From assembly GCF_051401765.1 (NCBI RefSeq), contig NC_135071.1, forward strand, positions 17,152,961 through 17,216,960: a stretch of 64,000 bases of DNA, written 5' to 3'. Positions 39,801 through 47,640 of the stretch are shown here, piece after piece. Both the position numbers and the translations under genes were made by a program. This DNA comes from Calliopsis andreniformis (Eukaryota; Arthropoda; Insecta; Hymenoptera; Andrenidae). The stretch's first letter is position 1, and each line of letters starts with the position of its first letter. The notes below the pieces were generated by a model. It saw nothing but the letters and a program-made list of their open reading frames with translations, searched no databases and was not told the DNA's origin.

Positions 39801-41844
39801 TAGGAGGTAATATGAGATATTGTAAATTGTGGTGAGTAGAAACTTAGGAATCTAGCTCTAAGTGACGATGCTATTTAGAGTAGCATTTAAATTTAAGTAG
39901 AAATATTGCACGTTATTTCTAGTAGATATAGTACCTATTTACTGTCAGCTAGAGCAGAGTTTCTCAACAAGGTCTACACGGCTCCCAAGGGGTGCTGACA
40001 CTGGATTTTAGAGGCCACGCGAAGAGAAGGAAGAGTCAGACAAAATGAGAATGGTAAAAAAAAGAAAGGGGTAGAGAGCCATAGAGGTTGAGAAACCCTG
40101 ACCTAGACTTCCATCTCTACCCATTTTATCCCATGACCCAGGTTATCCCAGAAGCCCTCTAAATTAAAAAACCAAGCCGCACAGTAACATCAAAACCCTC
40201 CATATAAAACAAATTCCCCTAGAGTCTCAAACAAAAATCATCCCTCAAACGAGCCGCGGACCAAGCCCACCAGCCATAAGAGTATTACAATCTCCCTAAT
40301 ACTCTACTCCCAATAATTACCAAAACTCCGAGTGCTCATCAAAACCAGAGTGTCTGGCACTTCCGCCCCTCTCGCATTCCTGCCCTCCTGCCTCCGAAGG
40401 ACGGTTTCCCGGCTCGGCTCGCGTCCTCGAAGGGAATCGGTAAGGAGAAGCGAGCGTAGCCCCGCGGTCCTGTCCGCGAGTCTGCCCGCGAACGGGACGG
40501 GGGCTCTGGGTGTGGGAGCGACTGTAGAGTGGGGTGCGAGGGTGGAGGCGCGAGCGCGAGCTCGTTCGCTCGCGGGGAACGAGAGGAAACAAGCGAATAG
40601 GAACGCGAACGAAGCAGGGGGGTAGGAAAGGTACGACTATCTTGGCTCGGCCGGATAGGCAGAGGGCGAGCCTGTAGGGGTGCAACGGCGAAGACAGAGG
40701 GTAAGAGGGGGGCTGCACGGCGCTAGGGAGTGACAGAGATACAGCGAGATGGGGAAAGAGAGAGAGTATGACGAGGGGGCGGGGACGAAGAGAGAAAGAA
40801 AAGTTTGGAAACGGCGGAGGAAGAAGATGGATAGACGCGTAGTCGATTCGGCGGAGATGGAAAGGGTGGAGAGCAGGTACAGGGGGGGCGCTCGCGGGAC
40901 GATGGGGTTGGGGGTGGTTGAAATAGGACGGACTGTACGCGTACACACGGGCACGGGGGGGAGGAGGGCGCGACGCGAAGGGACGAGAGAAGAGGGACGC
41001 GGAACGATAGAGTAAGAGAAACACCGCGAGGTAAGGGGTAACGTGATGGGCGTGGGAGAGGGAAGGGAGTCAGAGGTGTACTCGATCAATAGGCAAGTAC
41101 GTTCCTTCAAAGGAAAATTCCTGACGCTATTAAATCCAATTTAAAAACTTTTATTCCCCGTGGCCCCCGACGGGGCTCCGCGGCAAATTTATTTTCCATC
41201 CCTCCTCGCCGCCCCTGCGCCACCCCCCCTCGCTCGCCCCGAAAGGGAATAAATCGCTAAAAGGATTTCGAACGGTACAGCGTCTATCAACCGCCCCCGG
41301 GACAAAGTAGCGACTCTATCAAAATGAAAACGATCTGGTTTAGCGAGCCACGGACGATTCCTAACACCTTGCTGTGCTAATTGTTGTAGTCAGTGCAGAG
41401 GCTCTGAGAAAGAAGAGTGTGATGTGCTGGGCGTACGTCATTTCAATCAGTGGCAGTCGGGCCCATTTATGGGATCTTCTTCCTTCTGCCTTCTTTTTTA
41501 GATTCGTCACGCCCTTTGTACTGAGTGCAAAGATTTACCGCGGTCGTTTTTTGCATACTTTCTTAGAGCCTTTTTACAGATTATAAATTGATAAAATGTG
41601 GGACCAAAATCGTGGGAAAAGACGTTTCTGGTAACAATACCATGAGTCTGACTCGTGATATTTATGTTTGACCCAATATTGTGAATACAAATCAGACTCG
41701 TCATAGTACGCGGAGGGGTTAAAGATCGATCAGGATCTATGATCATCCTGTCCTCTTCTCCGATAGCGTTCTTTTTCTTCGTAGACCTTTCACACGCCTA
41801 GCTTCGGCGACGAGGATTTCGATATCCCAGCGATTCATCAGCAA

Positions 41845-41880
<36 letters not shown>

Positions 41881-44800
41881 GGACAGGCTCAGCAACAGTC
41901 GCAACACGATGCCATGCACGGTTATCAGACTCAGGTGAGCTACTTTGGGATCTGGGAGACGCGAGGGTTCCTCGAGCAGAGCGTTAAACGCTCCGAATCT
42001 TGATCCCGCAGATGATGCAGACCGGAGGTATTCAGCAATCCCCGCTAGATCCTGGTGGGTATCAGGAGTCGCTGTACCTGCAGCAGGAGCACTCGATGCA
42101 GCCTATCAGTGTCAGGTGAGGGTCGATCTTGAACCGAGAGGATTCTCGACGAAGCTCTTGGCTTCTCGTCTACAAGCTCGTTGTTCACCTTAGAACAGAT
42201 TGATTAGAGTGAATGAGAATCTTTGTCATCTTGGACGTTTTCGAAACTTTCCATTGCAGCTCTACGTACAGTAACTCTCAGGGCTCGTACGCGACGATGA
42301 GTTCTCCTCGTCAGCAGCACGGGAACCAGCAGCAGATGATGATGCTTCAGCAGCAGCAGCAGCAGCAGCAACAGCAACAGCAGCAGCAGCAACAGCAGCA
42401 GGCACAGATGCAGCACATGCAGTATATGCAACGGCAGATGCAGTACAGAAGCCCCACTGGCAGCAGCCCACCTGCGATGCAATCGAGTAGCGTTCCTGAA
42501 CCGAACAATAACACTACTACTAGCGAAGATAGCGACGACAGCACGCCGCATTCTGGAACGGTGAGTAGTAATTCGTCGATGGGGTAGTTTCTAGAAGTAT
42601 TCGCACGAGGCGCTGATTCTTTGTTCAGATTACGGGAATTAAGCGACCCTCGCCTGAACCAGCTGATGTCGGGGCGAAAAATCAGAGGAAACCGAAGTCG
42701 CAGAAGAAGAAAAAGAAGAGGGACCCCAACGAACCGCAGAAGTGAGTCATTACTTGTCCCTTTGCGGGTGGTGAACCTGTGCGAGCGTTTAACTCTTCAT
42801 GTCCTGGATTAAGCTTTCTTCTTTACTGACACGTTTACTTTAGGTATTTCAAGGGGATTCAAATAAAGCAAAAATGAAAAGTAGAGGCTTTCTGTGATGA
42901 ACCATTCTAAAACCAGTATTTCAAAGAGAAATCAAAGCTTAAATAGAGAACTGCAAACTAGAACTAGGAACACTCGTATTAAGGAAATAGTATACTAAAG
43001 ATTAACGCACCTTCTGGGCGTGAAGAGTTAACGAAAATCATTGATGTGATCAGTGGACTCATTAGGTGAACTGTCAACTTGTGCTCTAGGCACAGGGAGG
43101 AGTTTTTCCTACTGCAATAATGAATCTAACAAATTCTGAATTCCACCACGAGTATATGATGGTTAATTAAAATTCCATGTGTGTAGTTTATGAAGAATGT
43201 CACATTGAATCGAACAGAATTTTGTAGAGGCCTACATCTGTCATTGCAGGCCCGTGTCAGCGTACGCTCTCTTCTTCCGCGACACGCAGGCGGCGATAAA
43301 GGGGCAAAACCCAGGCGCAAGCTTCGGCGAGGTGTCGAAGATCGTAGCTTCGATGTGGGATGCTCTGGAGATGGGACATAAAAATGTGAGTATTCGCACG
43401 AAGCTGCTCTTCCCCCGTTTACTTTCTTCGTTCATTTTATCGGGTCGTGGAATATTCTGTTTTCAGCTTTACTAGTTATATTTAGATTTTACGAGGCACA
43501 CTTTTGAGCATACTTGCCTCAAAGTGTGCCATAATAGCGCAAAATATCATTAATATCAGGCTTGAACACGGTTGTCAAGTACACTTGGAAATAAAACGTC
43601 AAATATTTCTTCTACCTAACAGGAGTGCACCGAATGGAGAGGGTTAATAAACTTAAAATCGAAATTGCAGTTGTCGATAAACGGTTTTAGAGAACGTGTC
43701 CGAGGATAAAGTGTTAATTGGCTGCAGAAAGGAATGCGCGTTAATCGTGTATCGTATCAAAGTAACGAGCGTGTCGTGAAACTCTCAGAGGAGGCAGGTG
43801 TAGTATCGGAAGGAGGAACGAGGGAAATGGAAGAAGCAGTAAGGGCGTAGCAGCAGGGAGGGAAGGAAGTGCACCTACTTGGGAGGGGGCTGGTGGGGAG
43901 GGGTGGAATGGCGCAGAACGAAGCGAGGGTAATTCGACGAAAAGTGGGTACTTTATGGAAAGAAGGATATTTCGGGGGAGATACGTTTTGCGGACAAGGA
44001 AAATGGCTAGAGAATGGAGATGCGGGGAGATAGGGGGGACACTGCGGGCATTGTAGCGATAAAACTATATGTAGTTGATGGAGCAGATATAGTGAAGTCC
44101 TTGAGATTCACTCAAGTGATCTGCAAAGCGATACTGTTGAATATATGAGCCACAAAATCTTCGCTACTCCTTGCTGGGGCTGTACTTATTGGATCATGCT
44201 TAACTTGTGTTTAGAGAATAGTGATTGGTATCAATCTTGAAATACTATGCGAAATAGTTGATCTCAACTCTGTTTTGTTATTCTCGCTAATTGTATCGCA
44301 GACTGTGATTAACGCCCATTACTGACCCTTGTCTTCCCTTCTTTAAAGCAAAATGTTGTATTTGTTGCAGGTTTACAAGCAGAAAACCGAGGAAGCAAAA
44401 AAGGAGTATTTGCAGGCTCTGGCGGCGTATAGAGCGTCTCTCGTCAGTAAAGGAGCAACTGAGACTGACCAGCAACAGCAACCATCGCCCCAACAGCAGC
44501 AACAAGTCCAGTACGCGACCTATGGTAACTATCCTGGAAATGGCACTCCTGGGAACGTCTCGTATCAGGTCTACAGCCCACAGCCTCAGCCACCGTCGCC
44601 ACAACAGCAACACGCGCATTCTCATCCACATCAGCACCAGCATCAGCATCAGCAACAGCAGCAGCAAATGCAGATGAAGAAATCTCCTCATCATTTAGGA
44701 ATGCCGGGGAATCCTCAGCAACAGCAGACACAGCAGGTAGTTATCATTCTGTCCTCTGTTCTTTAGTCTTCGAGTTATTCTTCATTGCCAATCATCTTTC

Positions 44801-45612
44801 TGTTCCTCATTCAGAGCATGATGAGCAATCAAATGGCACCGACCCACATTCCTCAGCAACAGCAACAGTCGCAACAGTCGCAGCAACAGCAGCACATGCA
44901 ATCGCAACAGGTTTCGCAACAGTACATGCAGGTAAGTTGCTTCGTCTGTTCTTTTTTGCCATTCCTTTGGGTTATTAAAAATATTACATCGTTCCATAAA
45001 TAAAGCTTTGAGAGATTCGCGATGCTCTTCAATATTCGTGAAGAAACTAATATTTACCGTTGTTTTTGGTCACGGCTGTCTCGAATATTGCATTCTGTCA
45101 CCATTCCTTACTTATTAGATGGTCTTTGAGACATTCTTCTTCGAAGAATTCTTAATTTTGCGAATTAAAATATAAAGCAGGAAACAACGTTACTCATAGA
45201 ATGGTCTAATAAAACATAATGAAGTTTCTAGAGAAATGTTGCGAATAATTTTTCTACGTTCTTCCAGGTGCCACAGCAGCAAGTTCAACAAGTGCAGGTG
45301 CAGCAGCAGTCGCAGCACCACCATTCACAGCAACAGCAACAGCAGCAAATGATGCATACGAGTCCTCCGAAAGGGGATTCGATGTCGAGTCCTTCACCAG
45401 TGAATCCTGCGGCACAGGTTGGCATGGCTGGTCAGAGACCCACGTCAAACGCTTGTATACGTCACGGATGCCCTAATCCTGCTGTAGCTAATAGCGAATG
45501 GGAGGACGAATACTGCAGTAACGAATGCGTAGTTAGCCATTGTAAAGACGTGTTCACCACTTGGGTGTCTTCGAATCAAAATCCACAACAGAATTTCTCG
45601 ACCGTCAAATAG
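14921..45612 (+). CDS. TOX: TOX-family HMG-box transcription factor, 10 coding exons
   Basis: Exons 14921-14992, 39042-39140, 41785-41934, 42012-42115, 42260-42560, 42629-42741, 43250-43385, 44371-44736, 44815-44931 and 45268-45612 join in phase to 600 residues. Residues 58-74 are [17 protein letters not shown], almost identical to vertebrate TOX proteins. A basic nuclear-localisation stretch ([20 protein letters not shown]) leads into the single HMG box at about residues 276-345, ending [10 protein letters not shown]; this domain binds and bends DNA in the nucleus. Glutamine tracts lie in exons 3, 5 and 8-10. The C-terminus carries the TOX Cys-rich block: CIRHGCPNP, then [16 protein letters not shown]. 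Vertebrate TOX proteins regulate transcription in lymphocyte and neural development; the insect role is not inferred. The first intron is about 24 kb. The start ATG is the least certain point. The downstream gene is convergent. Confidence 0.92.
15068..15362. repeat. About 58-bp tandem repeat, four degenerate copies
   Basis: CTATTATT(TT) recurs at about 15116, 15174, 15221 and 15279, each preceded by a TTTCC/CC-AACTCTC-like stretch and most followed by CCTTTGCACTAACA-like sequence. Spacings are 58, 47 and 58 bases. The block is bounded by GTTGCACTTAC at 15072 and by the inverted TAGTGCAAAGGGG at about 15349. It lies just downstream of TOX exon 1. Confidence 0.55.
15400..16800. other. TOX intron 1, proximal part; no gene seen
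   Basis: AT-rich sequence with a moderately GC-rich stretch at about 15880-16450. Frames are short and lack recognisable domains or splice context. Confidence 0.35.
16833..17016. mobile_element. Family A miniature element, copy with both ends
   Basis: The left end GACTGCGGATTTCATTTATG and the right end AATTGCATAAAAATGCGCAG followed by TC are inverted copies of each other and match the copies at 1374 and 24322. TA follows the right end; the left flank is GA, so one duplication base has changed. The interior is AT-rich and non-coding. A more diverged relative may lie at about 17926-18140. Confidence 0.6.
17020..19600. other. TOX intron 1; no gene seen; C-rich block
   Basis: A C-rich, CpG-containing block lies at about 18780-19200. 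The minus-strand 131-codon frame at 17440-17835 has no recognisable domain and overlaps a short GGAC/GACA-like repeat, so it is not called as a gene. Confidence 0.35.
19630..19960. repeat. Three degenerate tandem copies, period about 135-145 bp
   Basis: The phrase GGCAGCTAGGGGTAGAACG at about 19643 recurs as GGCAACTAGGGGTAGAAGG at about 19787 and GACTGCTAGAAGTAGAAG at about 19918. Between copies GATCCTC-TTGGNTNGTTCGAYCATC and AAGAAGGCCAAACNTTAAGA also recur in order. No shared coding frame is evident. Confidence 0.6.
20000..24300. other. TOX intron 1; no gene seen; GC-rich and C-rich blocks, one palindrome
   Basis: GC-rich blocks lie at about 20130-21460 and 22580-23520, the latter containing a CCT/CTC tract near 23020-23060. 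A perfect 11-base palindromic arm pair (AATGAGTACTC, GTG loop, GAGTACTCATT) lies at 22402-22426. Proline- and arginine-rich frames here are mirrored on both strands and are judged spurious. Confidence 0.35.
24322..24478. mobile_element. Family A miniature element, best-preserved copy
   Basis: The ends are GACTGTGGACTTGTATGCAT on the left and TTTGTATAAAAATCCGCAGT plus C on the right, an imperfect inverted pair. TA flanks both sides (24320-24321 and 24479-24480). The length is 157 bases with no coding frame of its own. This fits a non-autonomous Tc1/mariner-type element. Confidence 0.65.
24768..24845. repeat. (GA)n simple repeat
   Basis: Two runs of AG/GA dinucleotides are separated by a short purine-rich spacer. 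Short frames here rich in Ser-Leu or Arg-Glu come only from the repeat. Confidence 0.85.
25793..25930. repeat. Duplicated segment, copy 1 (partner at 26225-26400)
   Basis: GCCAGC-GAA-GGGG, CGTCCACTTTGCTCGAT, ACTGTCT, TTTTCTGTAATCNGACT and a downstream CCCCTGTTC-CC stretch occur in the same order in both copies, about 440 bases apart. The minus-strand frames across the two copies share [13 protein letters not shown] versus [13 protein letters not shown]. Confidence 0.6.
26225..26400. repeat. Duplicated segment, copy 2 (partner at 25793-25930)
   Basis: This is the diverged second copy of the direct duplication, sharing CGTCCACTTTGCTCGAT and TTTTCTGTAATC with copy 1. It differs by small insertions and a longer polypyrimidine stretch. 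No protein family is recognised in either copy. Confidence 0.6.
26450..31080. other. TOX intron 1, middle part; no gene seen
   Basis: AT-rich sequence with GC-rich islets at about 27400-27600 and 29330-29690. The 132-codon plus-strand frame at 27021-27419 looks like ordinary protein but has no recognisable domain and no splice support, so it is left uncalled. Confidence 0.3.
31118..31208. mobile_element. Family B palindromic miniature element, copy 1
   Basis: The left 33 bases, starting ATATCGCACGTGTAGTTCAA, match the reverse complement of the right 33 bases at 27 of 33 positions by my count. The element is therefore almost a single hairpin of 91 bases. A relative lies at 36437-36577. Confidence 0.6.
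31680..32304 (+). promoter_or_regulatory. CpG-rich block ending in a strong splice donor: possible alternative first exon
   Basis: The block at about 31680-32300 is CpG-rich inside an AT-rich intron. It ends with CTGCAGG followed by GTAAGTG, an excellent donor (exon end 32304). The frame that would enter TOX exon 2 in phase has a stop and no ATG, so the exon would be non-coding. Translation could then begin at the well-placed ATG at 39129 (GCCATGG) in exon 2. This is inference from sequence only. Confidence 0.3.
32310..36110. other. TOX intron 1, distal part; no gene seen
   Basis: Mostly AT-rich sequence with a few short GC-richer stretches. A mariner-like terminal phrase (TTGAGTTGTCTGAAAAGTTT near 34334) occurs without a partner end or a transposase frame. 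No coding exon is supported. Confidence 0.35.
33316..33351. other. Perfect AT-rich hairpin
   Basis: AGTAATAAAGACAT and its exact reverse complement ATGTCTTTATTACT are separated by 8 bases. It may be the core of a decayed inverted-repeat element. Confidence 0.6.
36115..36240. repeat. Degenerate (TACC/TGCC)n pyrimidine-rich simple repeat
   Basis: TACC, TATC and TGCC tetranucleotides repeat across about 120 bases. The frame through it reads runs of Tyr-Leu-Pro and Cys-Leu-Pro, which is a by-product of the repeat. Confidence 0.75.
36437..36577. mobile_element. Family B palindromic miniature element, copy 2
   Basis: The left end ATATCGCACCTTTGTTTCAA followed by AAGGGACACAG matches both its own right end in reverse complement and the left end of the 31118 copy. 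The 141-base element has a longer unpaired centre than copy 1. Confidence 0.55.
36600..39040. other. TOX intron 1, last part; no gene seen
   Basis: AT-rich sequence with a short GGT/GGC tract at about 37938-37985. A moderately GC-rich stretch at about 37380-37650 contains a frame with no recognisable domain. It ends at the polypyrimidine tract before exon 2 (TTCCGTCTGTTCCAG). Confidence 0.35.
39467..39586. mobile_element. TA-flanked miniature inverted-repeat element (TOX intron 2)
   Basis: Left CAGGGTGATCAGTTTATCTG and right AATTAAACTGGTCACTCTG are the ends of a 30-base inverted repeat matching at about 25 of 30 positions. TA lies directly outside both ends (39465-39466 and 39587-39588). The 120-base unit has no coding capacity. 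Confidence 0.65.
39955..40100. mobile_element. hAT-like miniature element
   Basis: The ends are CAGAGTTTCTCAAC and GTTGAGAAACCCTG, a 14-base inverted pair typical of hAT elements. The 8-base flanks AGCTAGAG and ACCTAGAC agree at 6 of 8 positions, consistent with an aged 8-bp target duplication. The 146-base interior is purine-rich and non-coding. Confidence 0.6.
40110..41640. other. TOX intron 2, no gene seen; GC-rich block
   Basis: A CpG- and purine-rich block lies at about 40360-41290. The 235-codon minus-strand frame at 40317-41024 is Ser/Pro/Arg-rich, has several overlapping frames on both strands and shows no domain, so it is not called. Confidence 0.35.
41640..41725 (-). repeat. Dispersed repeat R-A, partial minus-strand copy
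   Basis: Read on the minus strand, TTTAACCCCT and then TATGACGAGTCTGATTTG match TTAACCCCTTGCTATGCTTT and GACGAGTCTGATTCC at 55292-55324. It is the upstream flank of the same repeat family. It ends about 60 bases before TOX exon 3. Confidence 0.5.
41840..41881 (+). repeat. CAG/CAA tract encoding polyglutamine (TOX exon 3)
   Basis: A mostly pure CAG run with two CAA codons encodes 13 glutamines right after the conserved DFDIPAIH motif. It is followed by further Gln-rich sequence. Such tracts commonly vary in length between individuals. Confidence 0.85.
42349..42402 (+). repeat. CAG/CAA tract encoding polyglutamine (TOX exon 5)
   Basis: About 18 consecutive CAG/CAA codons follow MMMLQ in the TOX linker upstream of the HMG box. 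The interspersed CAA codons would limit slippage. Leucine- or alanine-rich frames on the opposite strand are shadows of this tract. Confidence 0.9.
43490..43531. other. Short hairpin in TOX intron 7
   Basis: GGCACACTTTTGAG and CTCAAAGTGTGCC are complementary apart from one bulged T, separated by about 9 bases. The stem is short for a microRNA precursor and more likely a repeat remnant. Confidence 0.4.
43540..44370. other. TOX intron 7, remainder; nothing coding seen
   Basis: Purine-rich sequence with GGGAGG-type stretches around 43830-44040. No frame of note and no clear repeat. Confidence 0.4.
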
Positions 45613-47382
45613 ATTCACCCTACAACGTTGATGTTGAAACACGCGACAATCTGTACCGCGTTTGCAACCGAGATGAGCGCAGACCTGATACGTTAGATGT
45701 ACATACATTGACAAGAAGGTTCGCATAGAATCAAAAGGGAACGACCGACGTCGAGGAAACGCGTGCTGGTGCATCGGTACACCTGTCTCCTCGAAAGACT
45801 ACTCGTGGCAGCTCTCAAGTTCTCCGCGAATATGGAGGAACGGGTCGCGAATCGACAAGCTGTCGTCGCAAGAGTATTAGGATCGCCAAAGTACCTAGCT
45901 TAGTTAGCGACCGTTTAACGATATATGAGTATTTCCCTAGAACGACGTTTGTTTATCGAAATAGAGAGAGATCGGATAGATGGTCGCGTAACTTTGACTC
46001 GTCGGTGTCGACGTCATTTGTTTCGAAGCAGTCGTTATCGAAATAGATCCGCGAGGACGCGAGCCTTCGATTGCTCGAGATCACAGTTTTTACTCGTTAT
46101 AGTCTCGTGACTCGTTACCGACAGGACTTCCTAAATCACGTTTCTGAGATAAATCCGTGTGTCAGAGATTGGTATTTGTTTCATCAGAGGACAGAGGGTG
46201 AGACCAGAGTACTTGAGAAAGGATGAAAGTAGAGATAATAGAAATAGCAACGAGTTTATAGCGAGGAAATACTGTAGGATCTAAAGCGAGGTATAAAATA
46301 GATTTATCACGTGGGTATTTATGTCGCGCGAATCGACGCATGTCGAAAAAAGCCCAGAAATTATTCAAAAAAAATTGTCCTTTATTACTATTATGTCAGC
46401 AAAGAGTTAAAGAATAATTACGCTTGAGAATTCAAATTTTAAATTCTTCCCGCCTTCTTTTAATTCGAATTTTCGTCAATGGCGGCGCAATCAACGCGCG
46501 ACAAAAATCGCATGAGATGACACTTCTATTATGTACTTCGTCTGTGGCGGGAGTTTGAAGCAACAGCAATTGGTTACCGAATTTAAACTTAACTAGACGC
46601 GTAACGAAAATGGCGCGTTCGTGCACAGTGTGCGTGCCAAGTATCTTGTCTCTTCGACGATGATTCTACGATTTCTGATCCCCCGCCCCGGACAAAGCAG
46701 AAAATATCGGACTAGCGTGTTAACCTTTGTATCGAAAGATGTAACGTTTCCGTGAGACCGTATCGATGTAAGTTTTTTAAATTTTTCTTCCTGCCTTTTT
46801 TTTCTTTTTTAAACGTCCCTGTACATAAGAAGAAAAGAAAGCAAATATTCCATAGGTTTCTAAGTATCTGCGATGTAAACATAATCGATAGTGTATCATA
46901 CTCTGATAACAACCTTCGTTATATCATAGAAGCATATAAATATGAGATATATAAATACAGAAGCGACCCGAAGCATCGTGTGTGCATGTATACACGAATC
47001 GCGTCGCGTATACATGCATGGATACGTTTGTACGCGCTTTTTTTTTACGTACGTATACATGTGTACCGGCAGGCGTGCGTGTGTGTGCACGTGGGCGCGT
47101 GTGTGCATCCGTGTATATATATACACGTGCACGAGCACACACGGGCAGGCGTATATGTATAAGTGTAAAAAGTCATTGCAACGCGTTCTATCGTGACGCG
47201 TGGGCGGAAGTTGACCTGTTCGAAGCCGCCCCCAAGCGGAAGGGAGGTTTTGGCGGGAAAGATGGCGGACGTGGTCGCGACGTGTCGCAAGGCACAGGCA
47301 AACGAGACTTTTCTCGCGGTTAGTCGTAATGTCGCGTCGATCTGTATACTAAACCGGGAATGACAAAAAAAAAGGAAATAAA
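45613..47382 (+). other. Probable TOX 3' UTR with poly(A) signal at 47377-47382
   Basis: No coding frame is supported after the TOX stop. AATAAA at 47377-47382 is the first clear poly(A) signal seen. The stretch 46935-47165 is alternating purine-pyrimidine (TACA, TGTG, GTGC, TATA), which can adopt left-handed Z-form DNA. Its Tyr/Thr/Cys/Ala-rich frames on both strands are by-products. Confidence 0.45.
47248..47269 (+). promoter_or_regulatory. E2F-like site adjoining a YY1/Pho-like site
   Basis: TTTTGGCGGGAAA is a full E2F consensus and runs directly into AAAGATGGCGG, the YY1/Pleiohomeotic core. The pair sits between two convergent genes, where no promoter is expected. Confidence 0.4.
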
Positions 47383-47640
47383 TTTAGAAAATACCAAGTT
47401 ACTTATCATAGCGTTAGCACTTTGCGTCAAATGTTCTAATATATATATAACGATCATTTGAGAAATGAGTTTGCGTTAATTTCTATCGTTTTCTGTACAA
47501 AGGTGATATACGATTAAAGGGAACTTGAGTGTGGAAAATGCGTGTTAACGGTTGGTAGTTTGCCGAGTTAGAAAAAGAAGCTGAGGAGCATCAAGGCGTT
47601 CGCCGACTGGTAACGTATGCGTAACACAATGACTATACCT

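Noticed and set aside
40317..41024. 235-codon minus-strand frame in TOX intron 2
   Set aside because: Ser/Pro/Arg-rich with competing frames on both strands, typical of GC-rich non-coding sequence.
42204..44694. Poly-leucine and poly-alanine frames antisense to TOX
   Set aside because: They are the complement of the CAG/CAA tracts in TOX exons 5 and 8.
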